DNA from: Tenericutes bacterium HGW-Tenericutes-5
Lineage (GTDB): Bacteria; Bacillota_I; Bacilli_A; Izemoplasmatales; Hujiaoplasmataceae
Length of the DNA: 8,919 bases
Direction: 5' to 3'
Assembly: GCA_002839125.1 (NCBI GenBank)
Contig: PGXI01000059.1
Location: 1 to 8,919 of the forward strand
Numbering within the stretch: the stretch's first letter is position 1; every line of letters starts with the position of its first letter. Below the pieces are notes generated by a model, which worked only from the letters and a program-made list of their open reading frames with translations, made no database searches and was not told the origin of the DNA. The translations under genes and the position numbers were made by a program. Below are positions 1 through 6,680 of the stretch, piece after piece.

Positions 1-12
1 ATTTTTTAAAAA

Positions 13-21
13 TGGAATAAT
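13..21 (+). promoter_or_regulatory. Possible extended -10 promoter element for the SDR gene
   Basis: The string TGGAATAAT fits an extended -10 element (TGn followed by AATAAT, one mismatch to TATAAT). It would start transcription near position 28, leaving a leader of about 18 nt that carries the AAGGAAG ribosome binding site at 34-40. The -35 region would lie outside the window, so this is a weak call in AT-rich DNA. Confidence 0.3.
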
Positions 22-45
22 ATTTCTTGTGATAAGGAAGAAAAT

Positions 46-978
46 ATGATTTATATAACTGGAGCTACTGGTCATATCGGTAATAATCTTGCAAGAAAAC
101 TTCATAAAGAAAAACTAGATTTCAGAATACTTGCAAGACAAAATTCAAAGTCAATTGAACCATTTAAAGAAAAAGTCATTTTAGGTGATATTTTTTCTTA
201 TGATTTTTTAAATCAGATTCTTAACGAAAACGATACATTGATTCATTTAGCAGCTTATATTAATCTAAAAAACGATAAAAAGGATTTAACAGCGAAAATA
301 AACTTTGATGGGGTTAAAATGATAGCTGATTTTTGTTTGGAAAAATCAATCTATTTAATCTATACTTCTTCTACTGATTGTATCACTCATGTAGACTATA
401 ATTTATCAGAACCTGAAGAAATTAATGTTAATTCATTAGAAGGTTATTATCAAAAATCAAAAGCTTTAGCCACAAACTATCTATTACATCTTCAAAAAGA
501 ACAAAACCTGAAGTGTTTAATACTTTATCCTTCCGCAGTCATCGGCATTAATGACTTTAAACCTTCAGCGGTAGGTAAAGAAATCAAAAGATGTTTTAAA
601 AAAAGAGTTTGTTTTTACTTTCATGGTGGTTATAATTTCGTTGATGTTGAAGATGTAGCAAATGCAATATTTAATGGTGTTAAAAACAATATATATGGGT
701 CCTTTATCTTAAGTGGCGAATATATTAGTTTATATAAGATGTATAAGTTGATATTTTCCAATCTTGATAGATCACCGCTAATGATAAAAATTCCTGTTTA
801 TTTGGTAAAATTAGGTGCTAAATTATTTCCTAAGTATAAAGTCATGATTTACGCTTTATTAACAGAACATAACTTTAGCAACAAGAAAATGATTAATACT
901 CTTAAAGTTAATCCCACACCAATACCGATAACTTTAAAAAATACAATTACATGGTTTAAGGAGAACAAGAATGAATAA
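46..978 (+). CDS. NAD(P)-dependent epimerase/dehydratase family protein (extended SDR)
   Basis: A 310-residue extended short-chain dehydrogenase/reductase, probably cytoplasmic, using NAD(P) to oxidise, reduce or epimerise an unknown substrate. The N-terminal Rossmann fold shows the dinucleotide motif TGATGHIG (G6, G9, G12), an acidic position in the LGD segment near 47-48, and HLAA at 67-70. The catalytic residues appear as Ser108/Ser109 in YTSS and the YxxxK pair Tyr135/Lys139. YPSAVIG (161-167) and NFVDVEDVANAI (197-208) are typical of the dihydroflavonol-reductase-like or NAD-dependent epimerase branch. Length is normal for the family. The ATG follows AAGGAAG at 34-40 with a 5-nt gap, which supports this start. 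The last 8 bases overlap the next gene, so the two are probably translationally coupled. Family assignment is secure; the substrate cannot be told from sequence. Confidence 0.9.
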   Translation: MIYITGATGHIGNNLARKLHKEKLDFRILARQNSKSIEPFKEKVILGDIFSYDFLNQILNENDTLIHLAAYINLKNDKKDLTAKINFDGVKMIADFCLEKSIYLIYTSSTDCITHVDYNLSEPEEINVNSLEGYYQKSKALATNYLLHLQKEQNLKCLILYPSAVIGINDFKPSAVGKEIKRCFKKRVCFYFHGGYNFVDVEDVANAIFNGVKNNIYGSFILSGEYISLYKMYKLIFSNLDRSPLMIKIPVYLVKLGAKLFPKYKVMIYALLTEHNFSNKKMINTLKVNPTPIPITLKNTITWFKENKNE

Positions 979-1351
979 TTTAATAAAAGAATACTATTTA
1001 GAAAAGGGCTTCAATTGTGCAGAAACGATGCTTTTAACAGCTAATGACGAATTTAATATGCAATTAGATGAATCTCATATAAGAATCATGTCTGGTTTTG
1101 GTGGAGGAATGTGCAGAGAAAAAGTGTGCGGGGTCGTAACCGGAGGTGTCGCAGTATTATCAATAATATTTACCGATAAAGACTTATTAAAGAAATTAGT
1201 AATTGAGTTCCAGGAGAAAACAGAAATTGAGTTCTCCGCAAATGACTGTAAAGCCATTAAACCCATCTTAAGAGATGAATTAAATAAATGTGCAAACGTA
1301 ATCGATAAAGCCTATCAAATACTAAAAAATTTAATCCTAACAAACAAATAA
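971..1351 (+). CDS. C_GCAxxG_C_C family putative redox protein
   Basis: A 126-residue soluble protein matching the C_GCAxxG_C_C family (TIGR01909/PF09719), named for spaced conserved cysteines and predicted to be redox-active or metal-binding, with no settled function. The family layout is visible: NCAE with Cys16, the glycine-rich FGGGM segment at 43-47, Cys53 opening CGVVTGG (the CGAxxG-like core), Cys93 in NDCK and Cys107 in KCAN, then a C-terminal helix. Cys48 is a fifth cysteine, making a C-x4-C pair with Cys53. There is no signal peptide or membrane segment. The start is set by AAGGAG at 958-963, inside the upstream gene and 7 nt before the ATG; start and upstream stop overlap as ATGAATAA. 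A terminator hairpin begins on the stop codon. Co-expression with the SDR suggests a shared redox role, but this is inference. Confidence 0.85.
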   Translation: MNNLIKEYYLEKGFNCAETMLLTANDEFNMQLDESHIRIMSGFGGGMCREKVCGVVTGGVAVLSIIFTDKDLLKKLVIEFQEKTEIEFSANDCKAIKPILRDELNKCANVIDKAYQILKNLILTNK

Positions 1352-1374
1352 AAGACGATTTCTCGTCTTTTTTT
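1350..1374 (+). terminator. Rho-independent terminator, probably bidirectional
   Basis: A 9-bp perfect stem (1350-1358 with 1363-1371) encloses a 4-nt loop (1359-1362) and runs into a T-tract at 1368-1374. The left arm overlaps the stop codon of the C_GCAxxG_C_C gene (1349-1351). Read on the - strand, the loop is GAAA and the hairpin is followed by a broken T-run, so it can also end the convergent tRNA-Leu transcript 10 nt downstream of its CCA. Confidence 0.85.
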
Positions 1375-1380
1375 ATATAT

Positions 1381-1467
1381 TGGTACCGGTAGTCGGACTC
1401 GAACCGACACGCTTTTAAGGGCATTGGATTTTGAGTCCAACGTGTCTACCAATTTCACCATACCGGC
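1381..1467 (-). tRNA. tRNA-Leu (anticodon CAA)
   Basis: This is a complete 87-nt class II tRNA with the 3' CCA encoded (1381-1383) and discriminator A at 1384. The 7-bp acceptor stem pairs GCCGGTA with TACCGGT, with a G-U first pair. The D arm has a 3-bp GTG/CAC stem. The anticodon stem is TTGGA/TCCAA around the loop CTCAAAA, placing anticodon CAA at 1433-1431, which reads UUG leucine codons. A long variable arm is present, as expected for tRNA-Leu, and the T arm is GTCGG/CCGAC around TTCGAGT. It is a single tRNA gene with its own promoter, convergent with the + strand operon. Confidence 0.96.
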
Positions 1468-1479
1468 ATAGCAATATTA

Positions 1480-1507
1480 ATTATACACAATTTTTCTAAA
1501 AAAGCAA
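1480..1507 (-). promoter_or_regulatory. Promoter for tRNA-Leu
   Basis: On the - strand a perfect TATAAT (1485-1480) lies 16 nt downstream of a weak -35, TTGCTT (1507-1502, three of six matches to TTGACA). Predicted initiation is near 1473, about 6 nt before the mature tRNA 5' end at 1467. The -35 lies in the T-tract that follows the weak hairpin at the end of the amidohydrolase gene. Confidence 0.65.
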
Positions 1508-1522
1508 AGATAAAATTTATCT
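1498..1522 (-). terminator. Weak candidate terminator after the amidohydrolase gene
   Basis: A near-perfect palindrome (1508-1522, arms AGATAAA and TTTATCT) overlaps the TAG stop at 1523-1521. On the - strand it is followed by TTGCTTTTTT (1507-1498). The folded stem would be about 6 bp, nearly all A-T, with a 3-nt loop, so it is far weaker than the other two terminators in the window. A longer alternative pairs 1542-1535 with 1513-1506. Confidence 0.35.
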
Positions 1523-2894
1523 AAATTTCGTAAATTATCTTTCCTTTTTTCAGCACTTTTATTACCTTAATATCTTTTATCTCTTCTACAGGGATTTGAT
1601 AGATATCTTGATTGATTTCGATATAATCATCATGAGATTCATCATAAACAAACCTGATGTTCTCATCAGTATAAGCTTTAATTGCATCTTCGACACTAAA
1701 AGCTTCTTCTTTCAAGAAAATTTCATACTCAGGAAAATCTATTGACTTTCTCGATATAGCTATGTAAATATTTTCAAAAGGATTGACATTTTCAACTGGC
1801 GAATCGGTTGAAAATCCAGTATTAATAGTGTTAAACATGGTTTTAAACAAATATGAGTCATATTTTCTAATTCCGATTCTTTCGTCAACTATCTTAATAT
1901 CTGAGTTAATAAAAATTGGTTGAACTATAGCTCCGATATTGTTTTCTTTCATTTCTGCAATCTGTTTTTTTGTTGCTAATTGAGCATGGATAATAGCGTT
2001 ACCTTGACTTTTTCTCGGATTTTCTTCCTGAACTCTTTTAAATGTTTTTATCACTTGATCTACGGTTCTATCACCTATCGCATGAATTACCGAATCCATG
2101 CCATTCTTATTAGCTAAACTGACTAAATCATAAAGTTCTTGGTCAGTAAAAGTCAAAATACCTTTATTACCAAAATCATCGGAATAATCTTCAAAAAGCG
2201 CTGCGGTTTTTCCGCCTAGACTACCGTCTGCCAAAATCTTTAACGGACCCATTTTGAAATTATTAAATCTTTTATTTGCGTATCCTTTACTGATGAAATC
2301 TTGAAGTTTGTCAATCGGCAAGTTTATTTGTTCGGTAATTTCTACATCCAAGAGTCCCATTTCATCAACTTCATTGATAGCTTCAATAACTAATTTATAT
2401 GGTACATTGAAAGAAGAAAAGTCATCACTTGCGACTTTAGTTATTCCATTACTAATTAAAATTTTATTGGCGTTGATAAGATATCTTTTTAAGTCTTCCT
2501 TAGTCGGTTCAGGAATTTTATCATAGACTAAGCCCAATGCTTTTTCAGTAAAAATTCCCGTATTATAATCAAAGCTTCCACCTTCAATTTGTGGAGTTGA
2601 TTCATCTATTTTCATCAGATCCAACATCTTTTGATTAACCACTGCGACATGTCCACAAATTCTAAACAAAATCAAAGGTTTATCAATTTCTTGTAAATCC
2701 TGTTTTACAGGCATTCTCTTCTCTTTTAAATTAGCTTGATTAAAACCTCTAGCAACTAAAAAAGACAAGTCTTTATCTTTGACTAATTCAATAATTTCAT
2801 TGATAGATTTTGTTGATTTTAAATCTATGATTTCTTGATAATAACCAATACCCAACATATGTAAATGTGAGTCGATAAAAGCTGGTAGCAACAT
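1521..2894 (-). CDS. YtcJ-like metal-dependent amidohydrolase (Amidohydro_3 family), short N-terminus
   Basis: A 457-residue member of the amidohydrolase superfamily, YtcJ/N-substituted formamide deformylase-like branch: a cytoplasmic TIM-barrel hydrolase acting on an unknown amide-type substrate. Visible motifs are the metal-binding DSHLH (His10, His12), RICGHVAVVN (78-87), LKILADGSLGGKTAAL (218-233, with Lys219 and Asp223), HAIGDR (His271), HAQ (His303) and STDSPVE with Asp364. The start is the ATG at 2894, preceded by AGAGGTG (2907-2901) with a 6-nt gap. An open frame continues 62 codons upstream, but it runs through a terminator and into the ABC gene and resembles nothing in the family. 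With this start the N-terminal beta-sandwich strands are absent, and near 410-435 the usual GSI-x-GK-x-AD-x-VVL stretch is shortened and unrecognisable. All expected barrel residues remain, so it is probably an active, reduced enzyme. It appears monocistronic. Confidence 0.85.
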   Translation of the reverse strand: MLLPAFIDSHLHMLGIGYYQEIIDLKSTKSINEIIELVKDKDLSFLVARGFNQANLKEKRMPVKQDLQEIDKPLILFRICGHVAVVNQKMLDLMKIDESTPQIEGGSFDYNTGIFTEKALGLVYDKIPEPTKEDLKRYLINANKILISNGITKVASDDFSSFNVPYKLVIEAINEVDEMGLLDVEITEQINLPIDKLQDFISKGYANKRFNNFKMGPLKILADGSLGGKTAALFEDYSDDFGNKGILTFTDQELYDLVSLANKNGMDSVIHAIGDRTVDQVIKTFKRVQEENPRKSQGNAIIHAQLATKKQIAEMKENNIGAIVQPIFINSDIKIVDERIGIRKYDSYLFKTMFNTINTGFSTDSPVENVNPFENIYIAISRKSIDFPEYEIFLKEEAFSVEDAIKAYTDENIRFVYDESHDDYIEINQDIYQIPVEEIKDIKVIKVLKKGKIIYEI

Positions 2895-2900
2895 ATATTT

Positions 2901-2907
2901 CACCTCT
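2901..2907 (-). promoter_or_regulatory. Ribosome binding site that fixes the amidohydrolase start
   Basis: AGAGGTG matches the anti-Shine-Dalgarno complement and lies 6 nt before the ATG at 2894. It selects this start over in-frame start codons inside the ABC transporter gene (up to 3080). Confidence 0.8.
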
Positions 2908-2916
2908 ACTAAAAAT

Positions 2917-2925
2917 ATTATATCA
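2917..2925 (-). promoter_or_regulatory. Extended -10 promoter for the amidohydrolase gene
   Basis: The - strand reads TGATATAAT (2925-2917), a perfect extended -10 element (TGn plus TATAAT). No good -35 is visible; that position would fall inside the upstream terminator stem. Initiation near 2910 would leave a leader of about 15 nt that is almost entirely ribosome binding site. Confidence 0.65.
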
Positions 2926-2927
2926 TC

Positions 2928-2960
2928 AAAAAAAGAAAACCTGCAATTAAATGCAGGTTT
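2928..2960 (-). terminator. Rho-independent terminator of the argS-exporter unit
   Basis: On the - strand a 9-bp stem, AAACCTGCA paired with TGCAGGTTT (2960-2952 with 2945-2937) around a 6-nt loop, is followed by TTTTCTTTTTTT (2939-2928). The first arm overlaps the stop codon of the second ABC gene (2961-2959). Confidence 0.9.
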
Positions 2961-4815
2961 ATCTGATTGAAAGTTCCAACATCTCCTCAGAGTATTGGTT
3001 AGTATAGAGTTTATGATACGCGCCATTTTTCTTGATAAGTTCTTTATGAGTTCCGCTTTCGATGATTTCACCATCTTCAAGCACTAAGATAACATCACTA
3101 TGAACGATTGTCGATAAACGATGCGCTACAATAAAGGAAGTTCTTCCCTTAAGTAATTTGTTAATTGCATTTTGAATTAATTGTTCGGTTTCTGTGTCAA
3201 CACTTGAAGTGGCTTCATCCAAGATTAAAATCCTTGGATCAGCTAAAATCGCTCTTGCAAAGGAAACTAATTGCTTTTGACCAACTGATAATCTTGATCC
3301 ACCTTCACCGCACTCTGTATTATATCCGTCTTCAAACTTCATAATAAATCCATGGGCTTCAACAGCCTTAGCAGCTTCAATCACTTCTTCGTCTGTAGCT
3401 GTCAGTTTACCATATCTAATGTTTTCCATTACACTACCGCTAAATAAATGCGGTGTTTGGAGTACATAACCTAGATTTGAATGTAACCAACCAAGAGATC
3501 TTTCACGGTAATCAACACCATCGATCAATATCTCGCCAGCAGTTGGCTCATAGAATCTTGATATCAAGTTAATTATCGTACTCTTACCTGCACCAGTATG
3601 ACCAACTAAAGCAATCGATTGACCGGCTTTAACCTTTAAATTGAAATTTGTTAAAACCTGTTCGCCAACATGATATTTAAAATCAACATTCTTGAATTCA
3701 ACATCACCGATTAATTCTTCAAAATTCTCTTTTTTATAATCAAAAATAGTTCCGTATTTTTCAATAACGTCAGCTCTATCGGTGATATCAGCTTCCGTTT
3801 CAATCAAAGAAACAATTCTTTCCGCTGAAGCTTGTGCTTGTTGGAAACGAGCATAAAAGTTAGCGATATTATTTACCGGATCAAAGAATTGCCATACATA
3901 GTTTGTAAATAACCACAAAGTACCAACACTTATTGGCGCAATCGGATCAATTACCATATTACCACCAACATAGTAAACAAGGGCAATGCCGATGAAGATG
4001 ATAAATAACATTATCGGAAAATATACACCTTGCAATAAATGGGCTCTAATCGACTGACGTTTCATATCAAATGTCAACATATCGAACTCATTATAGTTTT
4101 GTTCTTCTAAAACAAGTGTTTTTGAGGTTATAGCACCGGTAATATCTTCATTGTAAGCACCGGTAATCTTTGAATTAACTTTTCGGATTGAACGATAAGC
4201 CTTTAAAATATACTTTCTAAAGAATATCGATACTACCGTTAATACTGGAACAAGCGCAATAACTACCAACGCTAACTTCCAGTTGATGATGAACATGAAA
4301 AGCGTTAAGAACACCATTAAGAATACTCCCCAGGCTAAATCAATTAAACCCCAAGATAATATTTCACTAAGGTTTCTTGAATCCGAAGTCATTCTTGCCA
4401 TAATCCAACCGACTCTCGTTCTGTCATAATATGAGAATGGTAACTCTTGTAAATGATTAAAAGCTTTTTCTCTAATACTAAACGCTAGTTCGGTTTGAAC
4501 CCTTCCAGCAAAGATAATAAACACATAAACCATTGTTGCCTGAACTACCATAAAAGCCATAAAATAAACTATTAAAAGTGGTAGTTTCGAGAAATCTGGT
4601 GTAGCTAAACCTTCATTCGGTCTAATAATATCATCAATCGCAAAAGCTGATATATAAGGATAGATTATATCCGTAACAGCTAAAACGATGATAGCTAGCA
4701 TTCCCAGGATAACCGCTTTTTTCAGCGGTTTCATAAACGCAAAAATCTTTTTCCATACTGCCCAATCAAACTTTTGGGATGTGAAGTTCTCTTCATCATG
4801 AAGATAATCACTCAT
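2959..4815 (-). CDS. ABC exporter half-transporter, canonical-ATPase subunit (BmrD/YheH-like)
   Basis: A 618-residue type IV ABC exporter half: an N-terminal transmembrane domain (roughly 30-315, six predicted helices) fused to an ATPase domain. ATPase motifs are Walker A GHTGAGKST (405-413), Q-loop Gln453, signature LSVGQ (509-513), Walker B ILILDE with Asp533 and catalytic Glu534, D-loop SSVD (537-540) and H-loop His565. Signature Gly is replaced by Val, while Walker B is intact; this is typical of the BmrD/TM288 partner in heterodimeric multidrug exporters. The start chosen is the ATG at 4815, with GGTGA at 4825-4821 spaced 5 nt and an 8-nt overlap (ATGAGTGA) with the upstream subunit. A second ATG at 4827, four codons earlier, has its purine run directly abutting it and is less likely. 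The stop lies in the terminator stem. Substrate is unknown; drug or lipid export is the usual role. Confidence 0.93.
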   Translation of the reverse strand: MSDYLHDEENFTSQKFDWAVWKKIFAFMKPLKKAVILGMLAIIVLAVTDIIYPYISAFAIDDIIRPNEGLATPDFSKLPLLIVYFMAFMVVQATMVYVFIIFAGRVQTELAFSIREKAFNHLQELPFSYYDRTRVGWIMARMTSDSRNLSEILSWGLIDLAWGVFLMVFLTLFMFIINWKLALVVIALVPVLTVVSIFFRKYILKAYRSIRKVNSKITGAYNEDITGAITSKTLVLEEQNYNEFDMLTFDMKRQSIRAHLLQGVYFPIMLFIIFIGIALVYYVGGNMVIDPIAPISVGTLWLFTNYVWQFFDPVNNIANFYARFQQAQASAERIVSLIETEADITDRADVIEKYGTIFDYKKENFEELIGDVEFKNVDFKYHVGEQVLTNFNLKVKAGQSIALVGHTGAGKSTIINLISRFYEPTAGEILIDGVDYRERSLGWLHSNLGYVLQTPHLFSGSVMENIRYGKLTATDEEVIEAAKAVEAHGFIMKFEDGYNTECGEGGSRLSVGQKQLVSFARAILADPRILILDEATSSVDTETEQLIQNAINKLLKGRTSFIVAHRLSTIVHSDVILVLEDGEIIESGTHKELIKKNGAYHKLYTNQYSEEMLELSIR

Positions 4816-6661
4816 TGTCCTCACCATCCTCTTCTAATTGGAAATTTATTTGAGATTGAATTTCCCAAATATTCTTATATAAACCATTTCGTTTTATTAA
4901 TTCTTCATGTTTTCCTGCCTCTTTAATCTTACCGTCTTCAATAACAATAATTTTGTCAGCCTCAGAAGCTGTAGTTATTCTATGGGTAATAATAAAGACA
5001 GTTGACTCTTTCCATTCTTGATTTAATGCTCTTCTAATTTGAATATCAGTTTCGGTATCTACAGCTGATAAACTATCGTCAAATACAAGGATTGGTTTTG
5101 GTCTAAGCAACATTCTCGCAATCGCAACCCGTTGTTTTTGACCTCCAGAAAGCGTAACTCCTCTTTCACCAACCAAAGTCTCATAACCTTTTTCAAAGTT
5201 CATAATGTCATTGTGAACCTTGGCAATCTTAGCCACATTGGAAACTCTAGTTATGTCTGAATTCGCATCAGAAATCTTGATGTTATCCTCTATAGATTTT
5301 GAAAACAAGAATGGCTCTTGTAAAATAACTCCAACATTTTTTCTTAAATGATGTTTCTCAATCTCTTTGACTTCTATACCATCAATCAAGATTTGACCTT
5401 TTTGATAATCTAAAAGTCTAATCAATAGATTCATCATCGTGCTCTTACCAGATCCTGTCTTACCAATAATCGCAATCGTTTCACCTTTTTTAACTTCAAA
5501 ATTTATATCGATAATTTGATCTTCTTTTGAATCTTGGAATTTGAAAGAAACGTTTTTAAATTCAACATTCCCTTTTATCTCCGGTGTAAGTTTTCCTTCT
5601 TCTCCGACATATTCGCCTTCGTTAGAAATTATATGGTCTAAACGAGAAATTGACACTACGGTTTTTGAAAAATCACCAACAAGTCTTCCGAGTTGTCGCA
5701 TCGGCCAAATAATATTACCCGCATAAGCTAGAAATGCCGTATAAACACCAACAGAAATAATTCCTCTTGAAGCATAAACAATACCGATAATCGCAATAAT
5801 AAAGAACTGGATAAATGATATAAAATCAGTAGAACTCCAGAAAATCGCCATATTCTTAACTAAACCAAAGTCAGAATCTGTGAAATTACGATTAAGTTTT
5901 CTAAATTTCTCAACCTCATAAGCTTCATTCGCAAACGCCTTTACAACTCTAGCGCCACTAATATTTTCTTGAACATGTGTGGTCATAATTGCTTCATTCT
6001 TCTCGATTTCATTAAACATCTTTTCAACTTTTCGAAAATATAAAGCTGCACTCAATAAAAGTACTGGGGCAATCACTAATGAAACCCACATGATAGTCAT
6101 ATTCATCCTAGACATCTGATAAATCGATAACGAAACCAATAATACAAGTCTCGCAACTTCAATACTTTGTTCGGAGATGAATCTCTTATACATTTCTACA
6201 TCAGTAGTACAACGTTGGATTATATCTCCAGTCTCTGAATGTGAATGAAAATAATAATCGGCGTCGCGTAACTTCTTATAAAGATTATTTCTTAAGTCAT
6301 AAGCTATTCTTTCAGAAAAAACTCCTGAAACAGCCCTTTGAGCAAAGATAAACAAAGCCCTAATAAATGCTAATACAATAATTAAAATCGCTGACAATAA
6401 TAATTGTTTTGAAATTGTGTCAGCTGCTATCAAGTTCGCAAAGAAACTTGGTAATTTTGAACCTCCATCGCTAAATCCTAGGATTTCATCAATAATATGT
6501 TGCCCAAAAAGCGGTGTCAAAGTTCTTAAATATGATACTATAAAAAGCGAACCCAAAGCTGGTATTAATAGCCATGAACTAGATCCCATCCATTTAAACA
6601 TGAGACCTAAATTATGCATTATATGCCGCTTGGGTTTATTTATATTTTTTGTGTCTTCCAT
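4808..6661 (-). CDS. ABC exporter half-transporter, degenerate-site subunit (BmrC/YheI-like)
   Basis: A 617-residue type IV ABC exporter half, partner of the subunit encoded next. The transmembrane domain spans about 30-330, with clear hydrophobic segments near 30-46, 85-107, 170-210 and 280-300. ATPase motifs are Walker A GKTGSGKST (400-408), Q-loop Gln448, a consensus LSGGQ signature (504-508), Walker B ILVFDD with Asp528 and Asp529, D-loop SAVD (532-535) and H-loop His560 in ITHR. Asp529 stands where the catalytic Glu is expected, the hallmark of the BmrC/TM287/LmrC-type subunit. ATP at this subunit's Walker site, facing the partner's LSVGQ, should be hydrolysed poorly. The ATG at 6661 follows GGAGG (6671-6667) by 5 nt; an in-frame TTG at 6673 lies just upstream of that site and is not the start. 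It begins 19 nt after argS and ends with TGA overlapping the partner's start. Confidence 0.94.
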   Translation of the reverse strand: MEDTKNINKPKRHIMHNLGLMFKWMGSSSWLLIPALGSLFIVSYLRTLTPLFGQHIIDEILGFSDGGSKLPSFFANLIAADTISKQLLLSAILIIVLAFIRALFIFAQRAVSGVFSERIAYDLRNNLYKKLRDADYYFHSHSETGDIIQRCTTDVEMYKRFISEQSIEVARLVLLVSLSIYQMSRMNMTIMWVSLVIAPVLLLSAALYFRKVEKMFNEIEKNEAIMTTHVQENISGARVVKAFANEAYEVEKFRKLNRNFTDSDFGLVKNMAIFWSSTDFISFIQFFIIAIIGIVYASRGIISVGVYTAFLAYAGNIIWPMRQLGRLVGDFSKTVVSISRLDHIISNEGEYVGEEGKLTPEIKGNVEFKNVSFKFQDSKEDQIIDINFEVKKGETIAIIGKTGSGKSTMMNLLIRLLDYQKGQILIDGIEVKEIEKHHLRKNVGVILQEPFLFSKSIEDNIKISDANSDITRVSNVAKIAKVHNDIMNFEKGYETLVGERGVTLSGGQKQRVAIARMLLRPKPILVFDDSLSAVDTETDIQIRRALNQEWKESTVFIITHRITTASEADKIIVIEDGKIKEAGKHEELIKRNGLYKNIWEIQSQINFQLEEDGEDNE

Positions 6662-6666
6662 AAAAT

Positions 6667-6671
6667 CCTCC
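6667..6671 (-). promoter_or_regulatory. Ribosome binding site that fixes the BmrC-like start
   Basis: GGAGG lies 5 nt before the ATG at 6661. Its first G is the last base of the alternative TTG codon at 6673-6671, so that TTG cannot use it. It sits in the 19-nt gap after argS. Confidence 0.85.
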
Positions 6672-6680
6672 AAAGCAAGT

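Noticed and set aside
1075..1266. Open frames antisense to real genes (1075-1266, 2308-2526, 5541-5726, 6417-6713)
   Set aside because: Each lies opposite or across well-supported coding sequence, lacks a ribosome binding site that I can see, and has no recognisable domain.
2895..3080. 62-codon N-terminal extension of the amidohydrolase frame
   Set aside because: It passes through a strong terminator and promoter, overlaps the end of the ABC gene in another frame, and shows no similarity to the family's beta-sandwich. The ribosome binding site at 2901-2907 points to 2894.
6662..6673. TTG start at 6673 for the first ABC subunit
   Set aside because: The GGAGG site overlaps the TTG and is spaced correctly for the ATG at 6661; residues before that ATG are chance in-frame codons.
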